From: Physcomitrium patens | Lineage: Eukaryota; Streptophyta; Bryopsida; Funariales; Funariaceae | Assembly: GCF_000002425.4 (NCBI RefSeq) | Contig: NC_037254.1 | Location: 22,397,120 to 22,461,119, forward strand | Reading direction: 5' to 3' | DNA: 64,000 nt | Shown here: positions 1 through 10,787 of the stretch, in pieces | How positions within the stretch are numbered: the first letter of the stretch is position 1 | Layout of the letters: each line of letters opens with the position of its first letter | Translations under genes and position numbers: made by a program | The notes under the pieces: model-generated | What the model saw: only the letters and a program-made list of their open reading frames with translations | Database searches by the model: none | What the model was told of the DNA's origin: nothing

Positions 1-136
1 TAACGGAGTCACTGAACCTGACCACTCAGTATTTGTACTGGAGTTGGTCGATGCTCCCAATATTCGAGGTAACTGAATATTAATAAAATTCTCCTTTCTT
101 TTTATTTTCACTGTATACTCGTGTTACAACACGACA
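1..136 (-). repeat. 3' LTR of element A, partial (runs off the window)
   Basis: Bases 1-136 are the reverse complement of the start of the B LTRs (6855 onward and 14249 onward). The outer end reads, on the minus strand, TGTCGTGTTGTAACACGAG, matching the terminal TGTCGTATTG of the 14249 LTR. The purine-rich stretch just inside it (137-150 on the minus strand) corresponds to the polypurine tract of B. The rest of this LTR lies left of the window, so its length and target duplication cannot be seen. Confidence 0.9.
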
Positions 137-198
137 TCCACCCCCTCTGAACCTGTGCATCCTCCGGTATGCACCAATTTACCCAATTGCTGTTTGAT

Positions 199-1434
199 TC
201 AGAATATATCCCCTACGTCTTTGTCCAGTTCGTCTTCGTCACCTTCATTAGCCATATCACTTTCATCTTCTTGCTGCGGAATCTCTGTATCTTCATTAAG
301 GTCTTCCATATCCATCTCTGCGTGTCTTCGTTTAAATATTTTTACTCTCTTCCCTGCAATTGGTATTTTTAATTTTGTACCATCTAACTCCCGTAATGAA
401 TAAGTCGCATTATCATGAACAGTTGTTACAACATATGGTCCAAACCAACGTTTTGAAAATTCCCGCAAAGTACTATGTTGATTATCCAGACTATTGTCAT
501 AAACAAGTACCCAGTCACCTTCCTCGATTGCTTTTGGTCTCAATCGATGTTGCTTATCGAATCGCGCCTTGTTTTGTAACCTTGCTCTTTTTAACCTTTC
601 CAATGCTATCTGCACATCTTCCCTTCTTTGCTCCAATTGTCGAATCCTAATAGCCAGAAGTTCTTCTCTTGTCAATCCATCTTTCCATGGTAGCATACTC
701 AAAGTAAGTACCTTTTCTTCAATCGGCATAATTGGTTTTTGACCTGTCATAAGTTCTACTGGCATATATCTTGTCACCGAACTATGTGTTGTTCGATCAG
801 CCCATAATGCAAATGACAAAAGCCGTGGCCACTCTTTAACCTTCCCATTACAAGCTTTAACCAATGCTTTCACAATCGGCGGGTGACCGCGTTCGCTTTT
901 TGCATTCCCTTCCGGATTATAAGCAGTAGTAAGTGATAGTTTAACTCCACATTTTTCAAAGAACTTACGAGCTTCTTGTGCATTTAATTCTCCACGATCT
1001 GCAGTGATTTTTCCTACGCACCCGTAACGGCAAATGACATCTTCAAGCAAAAACCTACAAATCCCCTCTGTAGATTTTGTCCTCAATGCTCTTCCTTTTA
1101 CTTGATTTGATAAATCTTCACGAGCTAAAACCAAATATCTCATCTGCCATAACCCAACCGGCATAATAACCAAATCAACAACCCATTTAAAATGAATAGC
1201 CAGAGGATACGTAGGATGAAGACCATCTCGATGTCGGATATTAGAATACGATTGACAGATTTCACATGACTCTACAAATGAGAGCACATCTCGATACATA
1301 TTTTTCCACCAATATCGTTCCTTGAGTTTAGCAAAAGTAGCCCAGATTCCTCTATGGCCTGCCCATAAACTATCATGAAACTCCTTTAATAATTTTAGTT
1401 TTTCTTCTTTTTTGCCTATCACTCGTTGGGGCAT
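199..1434 (-). pseudogene. Integrase region of element A
   Basis: This 411-residue open frame is the integrase part of a Ty3/Gypsy-type pol. It starts just before the zinc-binding region (FHDSLWAGHRG, then CEICQ, an H-H-C-C arrangement), followed by catalytic-core positions: Asp in KWVVDLVIM, Asp in TADRGEL and Glu in NAKSERGH. The C-terminus is basic and then strongly acidic (EDESDMANEGDEDELDKDV) and I see no chromodomain. The protein cuts host DNA and inserts the element copy. It is nearly identical to residues in the 12486-14186 frame of B but is separated from RNase H by a one-base deletion near 1545, so A could not make an intact pol. Its methionine is internal to the ancestral polyprotein. 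Confidence 0.85.
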
Positions 1435-1502
1435 CCCAATTCCTTTCTTCGGTCTCTTCCATAAGAATCCATCTCGAAGTGAAAATCCATATGCTTTTAT
1501 TC

Positions 1503-1976
1503 TTATTTGTTTGAATTTTTCTGTAGACCAATTCCCTGCTTAGACAAGGTATTCAAATAATGACCAATATCCAATAATTCTCCTTCATAAGATTCTTCAA
1601 GAAATAGCTTGTCTTCTCTGTTGAGATTTGATATTGAATAGAATTTCAATCCGACATCATCAATGTCTTCAACCATTTCGTCCTCCCTCTCGTATCTTGC
1701 TCGAGATAGCATGTCTGCTACTAAATTGTCCTTTCCAGTGATATGCTTAAATTCCAAATTTAGTGACTTAATATAAGCAATCCATCTCAACATTGCAATA
1801 TCTGGCGTTGAACAGTTAATAATCATTCCAAGCAATGACAAGCAATGTGTTTCAATTACTACTACTGCCCCAATCAAATAGTCCTTTTCAGCTTTCATAG
1901 CCGAAACGACTCCCCAAAGTTCTCTTTTGACTTGCGAATATGCACGCTGACGAATACTTAAAACTTTAGCCCCAAA
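1503..1976 (-). pseudogene. RNase H C-terminal half of element A
   Basis: This stretch continues the RNase H domain after an in-frame TGA at 1977-1979. Recognisable residues are IETHCLSLL and FKHITGKDNLVADMLSRA, the last Asp of the RNase H site lying in NLVADMLS. The RNase H removes RNA from the RNA:DNA hybrid in reverse transcription. Compared with B (12408 onward) a G is missing in the stretch coding for NTL(S/T)K near 1545, which shifts the frame and gives a premature end. Both the shared TGA and the private deletion mark A as defective. Confidence 0.8.
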
Positions 1977-3596
1977 TCAAACTGCAAATCTACTCCCATT
2001 TGAATCATCTTGATCCACAGCCCATCCAACGGCAATTGGACTAGCGTCCATAGTAAGAATCACTGGTCTATTGCACTTATAATCAACCTTCCTCAATATT
2101 GGAGGTGACATCAATAATTTCTTCAATCTTTGCATTGCCTGAATATGCCTTTCTTCCCATTCAAATCGGTAACCCTTGCGTAACAATTCATATAATGGAT
2201 CCGCTATGTGACCAAAATGAGGGATCCAGATTCGATAAAATACACATGCACCCAAAAACCTGCGAACCTCTATTAAAGAACCATAATCCTCTTTCATCCT
2301 TCCAATTGCATCAACTTTAGTCGGATCTGGTTTTCTTCCGTAAGATCCGCATAAATGTCCAACAATTACAACCTCTCGCACTCCAAATACGGACTTCAAA
2401 CCCGATAATGTAAGATGAACTTCTCCAAGCCGAGTTAAAATCTTTTCACAATCTTGTATATGATCAACAACATATCTGCGACACCCCCTCATATCTAAAG
2501 TTTCATCCTTGTCTCCTTCTTTGCACCCTTTTATAGGAACATCATCCAGAAAAGGCATAGTCTTTTCCGGAATAAAATCTCTCAATACCTTATTCATCCC
2601 ATTCATCATATGCGCAACTGAGTTGGTCGCGCCTTGAGGAAGAGTGCACATTCTAACCAATCCAAGCGGTGTCCTCATCGTTGTCATATCTCTACTTCCT
2701 TCGGCAAGTTGAAATTGATCATAACCTGAATACAAATCATCCATTGAATAGATCGCCCTTCCAGCAAACGCCTCAGCAAATTCATCCACAATAGGTCCAA
2801 TTCCTGCATTCCTGAAAGTTATTGCATTCACCGGTTGCATATCTTGAATAAACCGTAGTGACCCATTCTTCTTAGGTACCGTAAACCATCGACTAGAATA
2901 CAGCGCAAATGAAGGTTCTAATATTTTCATCTTTATCTTTTCTTTCAATAGTTCGACCAATTTAGGTAAATGTGCCCTCGGTACTGGAATCGACCTTAGA
3001 TTCCAAGGTACATGCGGTACAGTGAAGATAACCATAGGTGTTATAATATTTGGATCCACCCATCCAATTTCATGAGATTCGAAGGCAAACGATCTACCTT
3101 GTTTAGCCAACATCTTTTTGAAGCAAGTAATTTCCTCCGGCAATAAAGAACCATCAGAACCAATCTTCAATTCTTCAAAAGTTTTTTTAGTAAACTGATG
3201 TCCAATACTCATTGGATCTCTTAAACTTGCTTCTTTTGATGCTTCTCCCATTTGTTCTTTAGAATCCTCTGGTAATGGTCCGGCAACAGACTTTACCTTC
3301 TTATCTGCCGTTTTATATCTCGTCTCTACTGTGACTTCTGGTGCTTGAAAAGATTCAAGCATGGTATAAACCTCTCTCGAATGAATCTCAACAATCTTAT
3401 CATTATCCCCTAACCCAATAGATGTAATCAATTCCAATGAATCTTCCAGTCCATTTTCTTCATAAACACCCAAAATCCTCTCATCATCTTGCAATGTACC
3501 TATCTTGCGTAACTGTCCTTCAATATCATATAATCTTTTTCTTTCTTTTCTTTTAAAATCATCAACTTTCTTATACATAATATTTCCATTCTCCAA
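1977..3596 (-). pseudogene. Reverse transcriptase and start of RNase H, element A
   Basis: A 539-residue open frame. Landmarks are WFTVPKKNGSLRFIQDMQ (fingers), SMDDLYSGYDQFQL (motif A, catalytic Asp before Leu), TLPQGATNSVAHMM (motif B) and MPFLDDVPIKG (motif C, FLDD rather than YLDD), then TMDASPIAVGWAV, which opens RNase H. The frame stops at TGA after SRFAV, inside RNase H, exactly where B also stops. It lies in another frame than the preceding gag-protease, as in B. The start methionine (MENGNIMYKK) is probably internal, because the frame stays open upstream towards the gag stop. By itself this frame looks intact; A as a whole is broken. Confidence 0.85.
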
Positions 3597-3673
3597 TATA
3601 CCAATAAAACTCGCATCAAAGGCACCTTCATCTCGCGAGAGTACCTCCTCTTTTGTACCTCCATAATCTCGCT

Positions 3674-4141
3674 TTACAGTGGTACCTCCCCAAAATCCTT
3701 AAATCCTTCAACAATCTTTGGCAATGGTTTCTCCCTCAACCTATCTCGATTCCGTTCATGGTTAGGAGGTACTGTTAGAAATTGTACAGCTTTCCTCCCA
3801 TCTTTGCTACGTATCCTTGCATAAGCAGAACCATCGTCAAGTACTTTTGTTTCCATCTGTGTTGCCGTAATATAAGGTTGTCCTAAAATCAATAGATAAG
3901 ACGTTGTATCTTGAACGAAGAAATGTTGCTCCGTCGCAACATCCCCAATTCGAATTTTGACATCTGGACAAGCTCCATATAATTCGCCTCGTGTGTTATT
4001 AGCTGCTCGTATTGCCCATCCATGTTCCATATCAATTGGCCATTTTTGCTTCTTATAAAGATCTTTAGACATGAGATTTATTTCAGAACCATGGTCCACT
4101 AAGGCAACTATTGGTTCTTCTATATCTCCTACCTTCACCAA
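3674..4141 (-). pseudogene. Retropepsin region of element A
   Basis: This is the aspartic-protease part of the gag-protease frame, which cuts the polyprotein. The active-site segment reads IVALVDHGSEINLMS, with D-H-G where most retropepsins have D-S/T-G; the flap side contains LLILGQPYITAT, the usual ILG motif. B has the same D-H-G, so it is a family trait rather than decay. In A this part is cut from gag by a TAG at about 4163-4165 (Trp in B). The end (FGEVPL then a stop) matches B. Confidence 0.8.
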
Positions 4142-4162
4142 TACCTCAGTAGTTGCCCTTGC

Positions 4163-6013
4163 CTAATGCTTTCGAGTGTAATGGCTCAAAGTTTCCATTT
4201 CCTTGTCACTAGTATCTTCGAAACGTACTCGCTGTTTATACCCATTCTTTTCATTTGTTGGTTTCTTATAACCAATATCAACCTCTTCTTCATCTCTACA
4301 TATTCTTGCATCAATAGCATGACTCATTCCAGTTTCGCTCATTAATTGCCTCTTTCGCTTAATGCTGTCAATGATAACATCATGAAACTCCTTCTTTGCA
4401 ATTTCCAAGACTTCTTTCAATGTGAATTCCACCTTAGCATTTAGTATACGTTCTTCCAACACCCCTTTCAAATTTGTTGCCGCTTCAATGTCAGAAAGTA
4501 GCTTATAAGCAATTGATTTGCTCCTATCTTTTGTCTCCGTTGTTTTTTCTCCCAATGATGCTGAGGTATCCTTTACAGGCAATTCTTGTGAAGCTGCCTC
4601 CCGAACCTTGTCTCCTCGAGTTTGCCTCTTAAAAGAATTTCCTTCTCTAGTATCATCAAAATTTCCTCGTCTTTTTTCTTCCATCAAAGCTTCGTGTTGG
4701 CTCTAAGCAATATATGCATGAACTGAAAGAGACTCAACGGGATCCTCCCAACCTGTTCTTCCTCGTATTGTAGCTGCAGTTCTCAATAACGCTTCTCGAG
4801 GCAATTTCCCTTCTTGCATTGTAGAAACGACAGAAGCCCAAAACTCACTAGGTTTCGTACTTCCACTAATTTCATCATCTACTCTAGCACCATAACTTGC
4901 ACTTTCTCGTGCTACTGTTTCATGCCCTTTTAAGTAATCTTGAACCAATGCTCTCATTCTTCCCTTGCCAAAATTGGTTTGAAGAAGATCCTCCCTATCT
5001 TTCAATGCTATCTTCCCATCTTTCCTGCAAATAATTCCCTGCCGTATCATATTATTAAATTCATTGCAATCTTTTCTAGTGTGTGAAGCATCATCACACC
5101 AAATGCATCTTTGTACATATCCTTGTTTTGAAACATTCTTCAAATTATTTATAGAAGTATTCTCTTCAAGTCTTGTCAATTTGATTTGAAGATCTCGCAT
5201 TCCTCGTATAATTTCTTCCATATCCATATCTGTTTTCTTTGACAAGGATGTCGAAGGTTGAACTGTAGGCATTGTCGGTGGTGTAGTACGTACTGGAGCT
5301 TTGGGTGCTTGTACTTGTTTCGGAATATTACTCCTATCCTTCCTCCTTTCTTTTTTTGTAAGCAACCCTACCACATCTTCAACGTTCTTCCACTTCGTTG
5401 TCAATCCTTCATCTTCTTCTTTATCTTCAAGAAGGGGTTCTAATTTCTCTTGCAATTCTCCATCAGCAGCTTGAAGAAATAGATCAACTTTGTTCGGCTC
5501 CAATGTCAATTTTTCTACCTTCGATAATTGAGAGTACTGCCTCTCAAATTCCCTTAGTAGCTCTGTTGCTTGCAAATTCTTATTGGGCCGTTCAATCCAT
5601 CTCAGAAATAGCTTCTTAGTAACACGATCAGCAACTTCCAAGAAATATTCGTCTTTCAATGCATGTGAAAAATCCTCCCATGAATTTCCATAACGATCCG
5701 TAATCGATGTAATGTGGTCCCTTATCTCCGGTATCGTGGCAAGTCCAAATAGTGCAACCATTTTCTTCTCAGAAACCTGATTTAATTCCATTTCACGAAC
5801 ATAACATCTTAAATACCTTGAAATATTCCTCCCATCAAATTGATCAATTTTATTGACCACTGCTTGCAATGCTTTGGTTGCCAAAGCTTCCTTTCGATCA
5901 TTGCTTTGCTGTTGCTGCATTGACAATGAGAAGGCTTGAAACAAACTAGCAATAGACGGATCCATGTGCATACCTTGTCCTTTAAAAGACTCCCCTCCAG
6001 AAACTCCTCCCAA
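4163..6013 (-). pseudogene. gag of element A, with internal stop codons
   Basis: Gag forms the particle and binds the RNA. Two open pieces (6013-4703 and 4687-4163) correspond to one continuous frame in B. The first, 436 residues, differs from B at only three positions that I see (V/D, D/N, L/S). It holds a CCHC zinc knuckle, CIWCDDASHTRKDC. The pieces are split by an in-frame TAG where B has AAG in AYIAKSQHE, and the second piece ends at TAG where B has TGG. The start is uncertain: MHMDPS, about 14 codons inside the longest frame, is another candidate, and an overlapping frame starting MENENKNLKDFW precedes it in both copies. Confidence 0.85.
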
Positions 6014-6095
6014 AAATCCTTCAAATTTTTATTTTCGTTTTCCATAAAAATAAAGATAAAATCAACCGAAATCCAATACCTTCCACCTCAAGCTT

Positions 6096-6112
6096 TCACG
6101 TCAGGTTCATCA
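6096..6112 (-). promoter_or_regulatory. Primer-binding site of A (decayed)
   Basis: Minus strand TGATGAACCTGACGTGA, directly inside the LTR, matches the B site TGGTGAACCCGACGTGA except for two transitions. TGG at the 5' end is as expected for pairing with a tRNA 3' CCA. I do not know which tRNA. Confidence 0.6.
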
Positions 6113-6117
6113 CTTTT

Positions 6118-6854
6118 TATCGTATTACGTGCTTTCCTGCTCAAGAATGCGCTGGGCTTCTGGCTGTAGAAGGTAGTATGGAGATTCGCCGATAGTCAAG
6201 CAGTCTATCAGTTTTTGACTGCTGGAATATGAACGACTACAACAATGTACCGTAAATCTATACGGATGCTCTTCGACTGCTTGTCGAAGTTCTTTTTGCC
6301 CCAGCCGATAGGTCTCTAGACGTTACAGAGAACCCCGAACAACCCAAACTGTTAATCTTCAATACCACTTTGTATTTACGATCTTGTATCCGTTGACTGT
6401 CTTGTTAGATTAATCCAATAAATTTCATTCACTCCGCATACTCAATCCTATAGACACCCTTTTAATCCTTCAATCACAAACGTAACTCGATTTCAAAAAA
6501 CAGTCAAGAGTATTCAAACCTACTTAATTAAAAATCCCGATTCACCATTACAATACTGACTTCAGCAGCGATTGCCTCAGTCTTCCCCAAAACTCTACGA
6601 AGAAGAAAAATCTAAATTCTATGTCTTTCCTTCCACGACCCGAAGCATGAAGCTCCTCTCTCTAATTCCCTTGATCTCCCAAAAACCTCCAATAAAAATC
6701 CAACTAGTAACCTTGCAAAAGCTTGAAAACTAGCTCGCCCCCGATTCCCAGAAAAAAAAAAAAAAACCCCCTCTTAAAAACTATATTCCCCCCTAACCTT
6801 ATCCTCTGAATTTCTTCAATCTTCCGTCTTAGATCCAGAATTGGCTCCCACCGT
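6118..6854 (-). repeat. 5' LTR of element A, truncated
   Basis: Reverse complement of the inner (R/U5 side) part of the B LTRs, starting TATCGTATTACGTGC on the plus strand (family end TGTCGTATT with G changed to A). It ends after GGCTCCCACCGT at 6854, where B begins; in the family another several hundred bases should follow. The U3 half is missing. 6854 falls within the 30-bp repeat block of the LTR. Confidence 0.85.
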
Positions 6855-7089
6855 TATCGTGTTGTAATACGAGTATACAGTGAAAATAAAAAGAAAGGAG
6901 AATTTTATTAATATTCAGTTACCTCGAATATTGGGAGCATCGACCAACTCCAGTACAAATACTGAGTGGTCAGGTTCAGTGACTCCGTTACAGTCAGCCG
7001 GGGCATATTGGAATGCCCCGTTCGATTCCAATAACAGGAGTCAGCAGGAAGAGAAGGACCAATTCACACGATGGATTCGAGGAGCCAAT

Positions 7090-7322
7090 TGGATCCAATT
7101 TCGATAATCCAATCCGGGTCCTCTTACCCAATATGAGACCTGTATTGGTGGGGCAACCCAATGCAGTCTAGTTACGGGAAATCCAGGTCTTACTACGGGT
7201 CTTAGCCAATTTGACGCGAGGACCAATTGGACCCAATTACGGGAACATCCAGGTTACTACGGGCATCTTTCCCAATATAGGACCTGAATTGGTCGGGCGA
7301 CTCAATGTGGTCCCGATTACGG
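7090..7322 (+). repeat. Tandem U3 segments homologous to the gag-protease spacer of element E
   Basis: Two degenerate tandem segments, one holding CCCAATATGAGACCTG then CAACCCAATG and TTACGG, the other ACCAATTGG, CCAATATAGGACCTG and GATTACGG. The second (7222-7322, 101 bp) aligns with 35802-35901 in element E (100 bp) with the same anchors at both ends; in the last 58 positions I count 39 matches without a gap, and many of the mismatches are transitions. Confidence 0.65.
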
Positions 7323-7431
7323 GGTTCGATTCTGTTTCAGGCTGTCCTGTTCTCTGTGTCGTCTCAGGGAACGTTGTTTTCGATAAATGGATTTCTTAAA
7401 GGTAAAAACGGAGGAGAAAGCTTGGCGGCGA

Positions 7432-7545
7432 GAGCCAATTTCGAATCCAAGTTGAGGTGAGAGCCAATTTCGGATCCAAGCTTGAGGTGGGAGCCAAGGT
7501 GAGAGCCAATTTCGGATCCAAGCTTGAGGTGGGAGCCAATTCCGG
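7432..7545 (+). repeat. 30-bp tandem repeat in the LTR
   Basis: About three full units of GAGCCAATTTCGGATCCAAG plus CTTGAGGTGG, with one partial. The 3' LTR (from 14828) has a single unit. The difference explains most of the length difference between the two LTRs. Confidence 0.85.
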
Positions 7546-8270
7546 ATCTAAGACGGAAGATTGAAGAAATTCAGAGGATAAGGTTAGGGGGGATATAGTT
7601 TTGGAGTGGTGGGGGTTTTTTTTTTTCAAGGGGAAATCGGGGGGGGAAGCGAGTTTTTCAAGCTTTTGCAAGGTTACCAGTTCGGTTTTCATTGGAGGTT
7701 TTTGAAGATCAAGGGAATTAGAGAGGGGAGCTTCATGCTTCGGGTCGGGGAAGGAAAGACATAGGATTTGGATTTTTCTTCTTCGTAGAGTTTTGGGGAA
7801 GACTGAGGCAATCGCTGCTGAAGTCAGTGTTGTAATGGTGAATTGGGATTTTTAAATGAAGTGGGTTTGAATACTCTTGACTGTTTTGTGAAATCGAGTT
7901 ACGTCTGTGATTGAAGGATTAAAAGGGTGTCTATAGGATTGAGTATGCGGAGTGAATGAAATTTATTGGGTTAATCTAACAAGACAGTCAACGGATACAC
8001 GATCGTAAGTACAAAGCAGTATTGAAGGTTAACAGTTTGGGTTGTACGGGGTTCTCTGTAACGTCTAGAGACCTACCGGCTGGGGCAAAAAGAACTTCGA
8101 CAAGCAGTCGAAGAGCACCCGTATAGATTTACGGTACATTGTTGCAGTCGTTTATATTCCAGCAGTCAAAAACTGATAGACTGCTTGACTATCGGCGAAT
8201 CTCCATACTACCTTCTACAGCCAGACGCTCGGCACGTTCTCGAGCAGGAAAGCACATAATACGACATAAG

Positions 8271-8287
8271 TGGTGAACCCGACGTGA
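8271..8287 (+). promoter_or_regulatory. Primer-binding site of B
   Basis: TGGTGAACCCGACGTGA four bases after the 5' LTR end. The same place in A has the same sequence with two transitions. The TGG start fits a tRNA CCA end; the tRNA is not identified. It clearly differs from the TGGCGCC sites of D, E and F. Confidence 0.65.
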
Positions 8288-8370
8288 AAGCTTGAGGTAG
8301 AAGGTATTGGATTTCGGTTGATTTTATCTTTATTTTTTATGGAAAACGAAAATAAAAATTTGAAGGATTT

Positions 8371-10710
8371 TTGGGAGGAGTTTCTGGAGGGGAGTCTTTT
8401 AAAGGACAAGGTATGCACATGGATCCGTCTATTGCTAGTTTGTTTCAAGCCTTCTCATTGTCAATGCAGCAACAGCAAAGCAATGATCGAAAGGAAGCTT
8501 TGGCAACCAAAGCATTGCAAGCAGTGGTCAATAAAATTGATCAATTTGATGGGAGGAATATTTCAAGGTATTTAAGATGTTATGTTCGTGAAATGGAATT
8601 AAATCAGGTTTCTGAGAAGAAAATGGTTGCACTATTTGGACTTGCCACGATACCGGAGATAAGGGACCACATTACATCGATTACGGATCGTTATGGAAAT
8701 TCATGGGAGGATTTTTCACATGCATTGAAAGACGAATATTTCTTGGAAGATGCTGATCGCGTTACTAAGAAGCTATTTCTGAGATGGATTGAACGGCCCA
8801 ATAAGAATTTGCAAGCAACAGAGCTACTAAGGGAATTTGAGAGGCAGTACTCTCAATTATCGAAGGTAGAAAAATTGACATTGGAGCCGAACAAAGTTGA
8901 TCTATTTCTTCAAGCTGCTAATGGAGAATTGCAAGAGAAATTAGAACCCCTTCTTGAAGATAAAGAAGAAGATGAAGGATTGACAACGAAGTGGAAGAAC
9001 GTTGAAGATGTGGTAGGGTTGCTTACAAAAAAAGAAAGGAGGAAGGATAGGAGTAATATTCCGAAACAAGTACAAGCACCCAAAGCTCCAGTACGTACTA
9101 CACCACCGACAATGCCTACAGTTCAACCTTCGACATCCTTGTCAAAGAAAACAGATATGGATATGGAAGAAATTATACGAGGAATGCGAGATCTTCAAAT
9201 CAAATTGACAAGACTTGAAGAGAATACTTCTATAAATAATTCGAAGAATGTTTCAAAACAAGGATATGTACAAAGATGCATTTGGTGTGATGATGCTTCA
9301 CACACTAGAAAAGATTGCAATGAATTTAATAATATGATACGGCAGGGAATTATTTGCAGGAAAGATGGGAAGATAGCATTGAAAGATAGGGAGGATCTTC
9401 TTCAAACCAATTTTGGCAAGGGAAGAATGAGAGCATTGGTTCAAGATTACTTAAAAGGGCATGAAACAGTAGCACGAGAAAGTGCAAGTTATGGTGCTAG
9501 AGTAGATGATGAAATTAGTGGAAGTACGAAACCTAGTGAGTTTTGGGCTTCTGTCGTTTCTACAATGCAAGAAGGGAAATTACCTCGAGAAGCGTTATTG
9601 AGAACTGCAGCTACAATACGAGGAAGAACAGGTTGGGAGGATCCCGTTGAGTCTCTTTCAGTTCATGCATATATTGCTAAGAGCCAACATGAAGCTTTGA
9701 TGGAAGAAAAAAGACGAGGAAATTTTGATGATACTAGAGAAGGAAATTCTTTTAAGAGGCAAACTCGAGGAGACAAGGTTCGGGAGGCAGCTTCACAAGA
9801 ATTGCCTGTAAAAGATACCTCAGCATCATTGGGAGAAAAAACAACGGAGACAAAAGATAGGGGCAAATCAATTGCTTATAAGCTACTTTCTGACATTGAA
9901 GCGGCAACAAATTTGAAAGGGGTGTTGGAAGAACGTATACTAAACGCTAAGGTGGAATTCATATTGAAAGAAGTCTTGGGAATTGCAAAGAAGGAGTTTC
10001 ATGATGTTATCATTGACAGCATTAAGCGAAAGAGGCAATTAATGGGCAAAACTGGAATGAGTCATGCTATTGATGCAAGAATATGTAGAGATGAAGAAGA
10101 GGTTGATATTGGTTACAAGCAACCAACAAATGAAAAGAATGGGTATAATCAGCGAGTACATTTCGAAGATTCTAGTGACAAGGAAATGGAAACTTTGAGC
10201 CATTATATTCGAAAGCATTGGACAAGGGCAACTACTGAGGTATTGGTGAAGGTAGGAGATATAGAAGAACCAATAGTTGCCTTAGTAGACCATGGTTCTG
10301 AAATAAATCTCATGTCTAAAGATCTTTATAAGAAGCAAAAATGGCCAATTGATATGGAACATGGATGGGCAATACGAGCAGCTAATAACACACGAGGCGA
10401 ATTATATGGAGCTTGTCCAGATGTCAAAATTTGGATTCGAGATGTTGCGACGGAGCAACATTTCTTCGTTCAAGATACAACGTCTTATCTATTGATTTTA
10501 GGACAACCTTATATCACAGCAACACGGATAGAAACAAAAGTACTTGACGATGGTTCTGCTTATGCAAGGGTACGGAGCGAAGATAAGAGGAAAGTTGTAC
10601 AATTTCTAACAGTACCTCCTAACCATGAACGGAATCGAGATAGGTTGAGGGAGAAACCATTGTCAAAGATTGTTGAAGGATTTAAGGATTTTGGGGAGGT
10701 ACCACTATAA
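8371..10710 (+). CDS. Gag-protease polyprotein of element B
   Basis: A 779-residue continuous frame. Residues 1-300 are an alpha-helical gag with a Q-rich stretch (SMQQQQSNDR) and a charged region; at about residue 308 is a CCHC knuckle, CIWCDDASHTRKDC, for RNA binding. A long charged linker follows. Around residue 635 comes the retropepsin active site IVALVDHGSEINLMS and further on LLILGQPYITAT. D-H-G replaces the usual D-S/T-G in both A and B. The frame ends FGEVPL-TAA. The pol frame is -1 relative to this one and overlaps only by about 25 bases, so pol needs a frameshift, re-initiation or an ancestral repair. Start choice is uncertain: 8371 gives the longest frame, 8413 (MHMDPS) may be the real start, and MENENKNLKDFW in another frame starts at 8339. 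Confidence 0.85.
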   Translation: MGGVSGGESFKGQGMHMDPSIASLFQAFSLSMQQQQSNDRKEALATKALQAVVNKIDQFDGRNISRYLRCYVREMELNQVSEKKMVALFGLATIPEIRDHITSITDRYGNSWEDFSHALKDEYFLEDADRVTKKLFLRWIERPNKNLQATELLREFERQYSQLSKVEKLTLEPNKVDLFLQAANGELQEKLEPLLEDKEEDEGLTTKWKNVEDVVGLLTKKERRKDRSNIPKQVQAPKAPVRTTPPTMPTVQPSTSLSKKTDMDMEEIIRGMRDLQIKLTRLEENTSINNSKNVSKQGYVQRCIWCDDASHTRKDCNEFNNMIRQGIICRKDGKIALKDREDLLQTNFGKGRMRALVQDYLKGHETVARESASYGARVDDEISGSTKPSEFWASVVSTMQEGKLPREALLRTAATIRGRTGWEDPVESLSVHAYIAKSQHEALMEEKRRGNFDDTREGNSFKRQTRGDKVREAASQELPVKDTSASLGEKTTETKDRGKSIAYKLLSDIEAATNLKGVLEERILNAKVEFILKEVLGIAKKEFHDVIIDSIKRKRQLMGKTGMSHAIDARICRDEEEVDIGYKQPTNEKNGYNQRVHFEDSSDKEMETLSHYIRKHWTRATTEVLVKVGDIEEPIVALVDHGSEINLMSKDLYKKQKWPIDMEHGWAIRAANNTRGELYGACPDVKIWIRDVATEQHFFVQDTTSYLLILGQPYITATRIETKVLDDGSAYARVRSEDKRKVVQFLTVPPNHERNRDRLREKPLSKIVEGFKDFGEVPL

Positions 10711-10787
10711 AGCGAGATTATGGAGGTACAAAAGAGGAGGTACTCTCGCAAGATGAAGGTGCCTTTGATGCGAGTTTTATTGGTATA

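Larger units (their letters stand above)
6855..8266 (+). repeat. 5' LTR of element B (1412 bp)
   Basis: Begins TATCGTGTTGTAATACGAG and ends GCACATAATACGACA. It is 69 bp longer than the 3' LTR, mostly from extra copies of a 30-bp unit at 7432-7545. The promoter should lie in this LTR, but I cannot place a TATA box with confidence. CCAAT and CCAATTGG motifs recur in its first third. Confidence 0.9.

Noticed and set aside
155..650. Plus-strand frames of 67-96 codons over the A integrase
   Set aside because: They are antisense shadows of the integrase frame; the mirrored ones in B (13735-14230) are the same.
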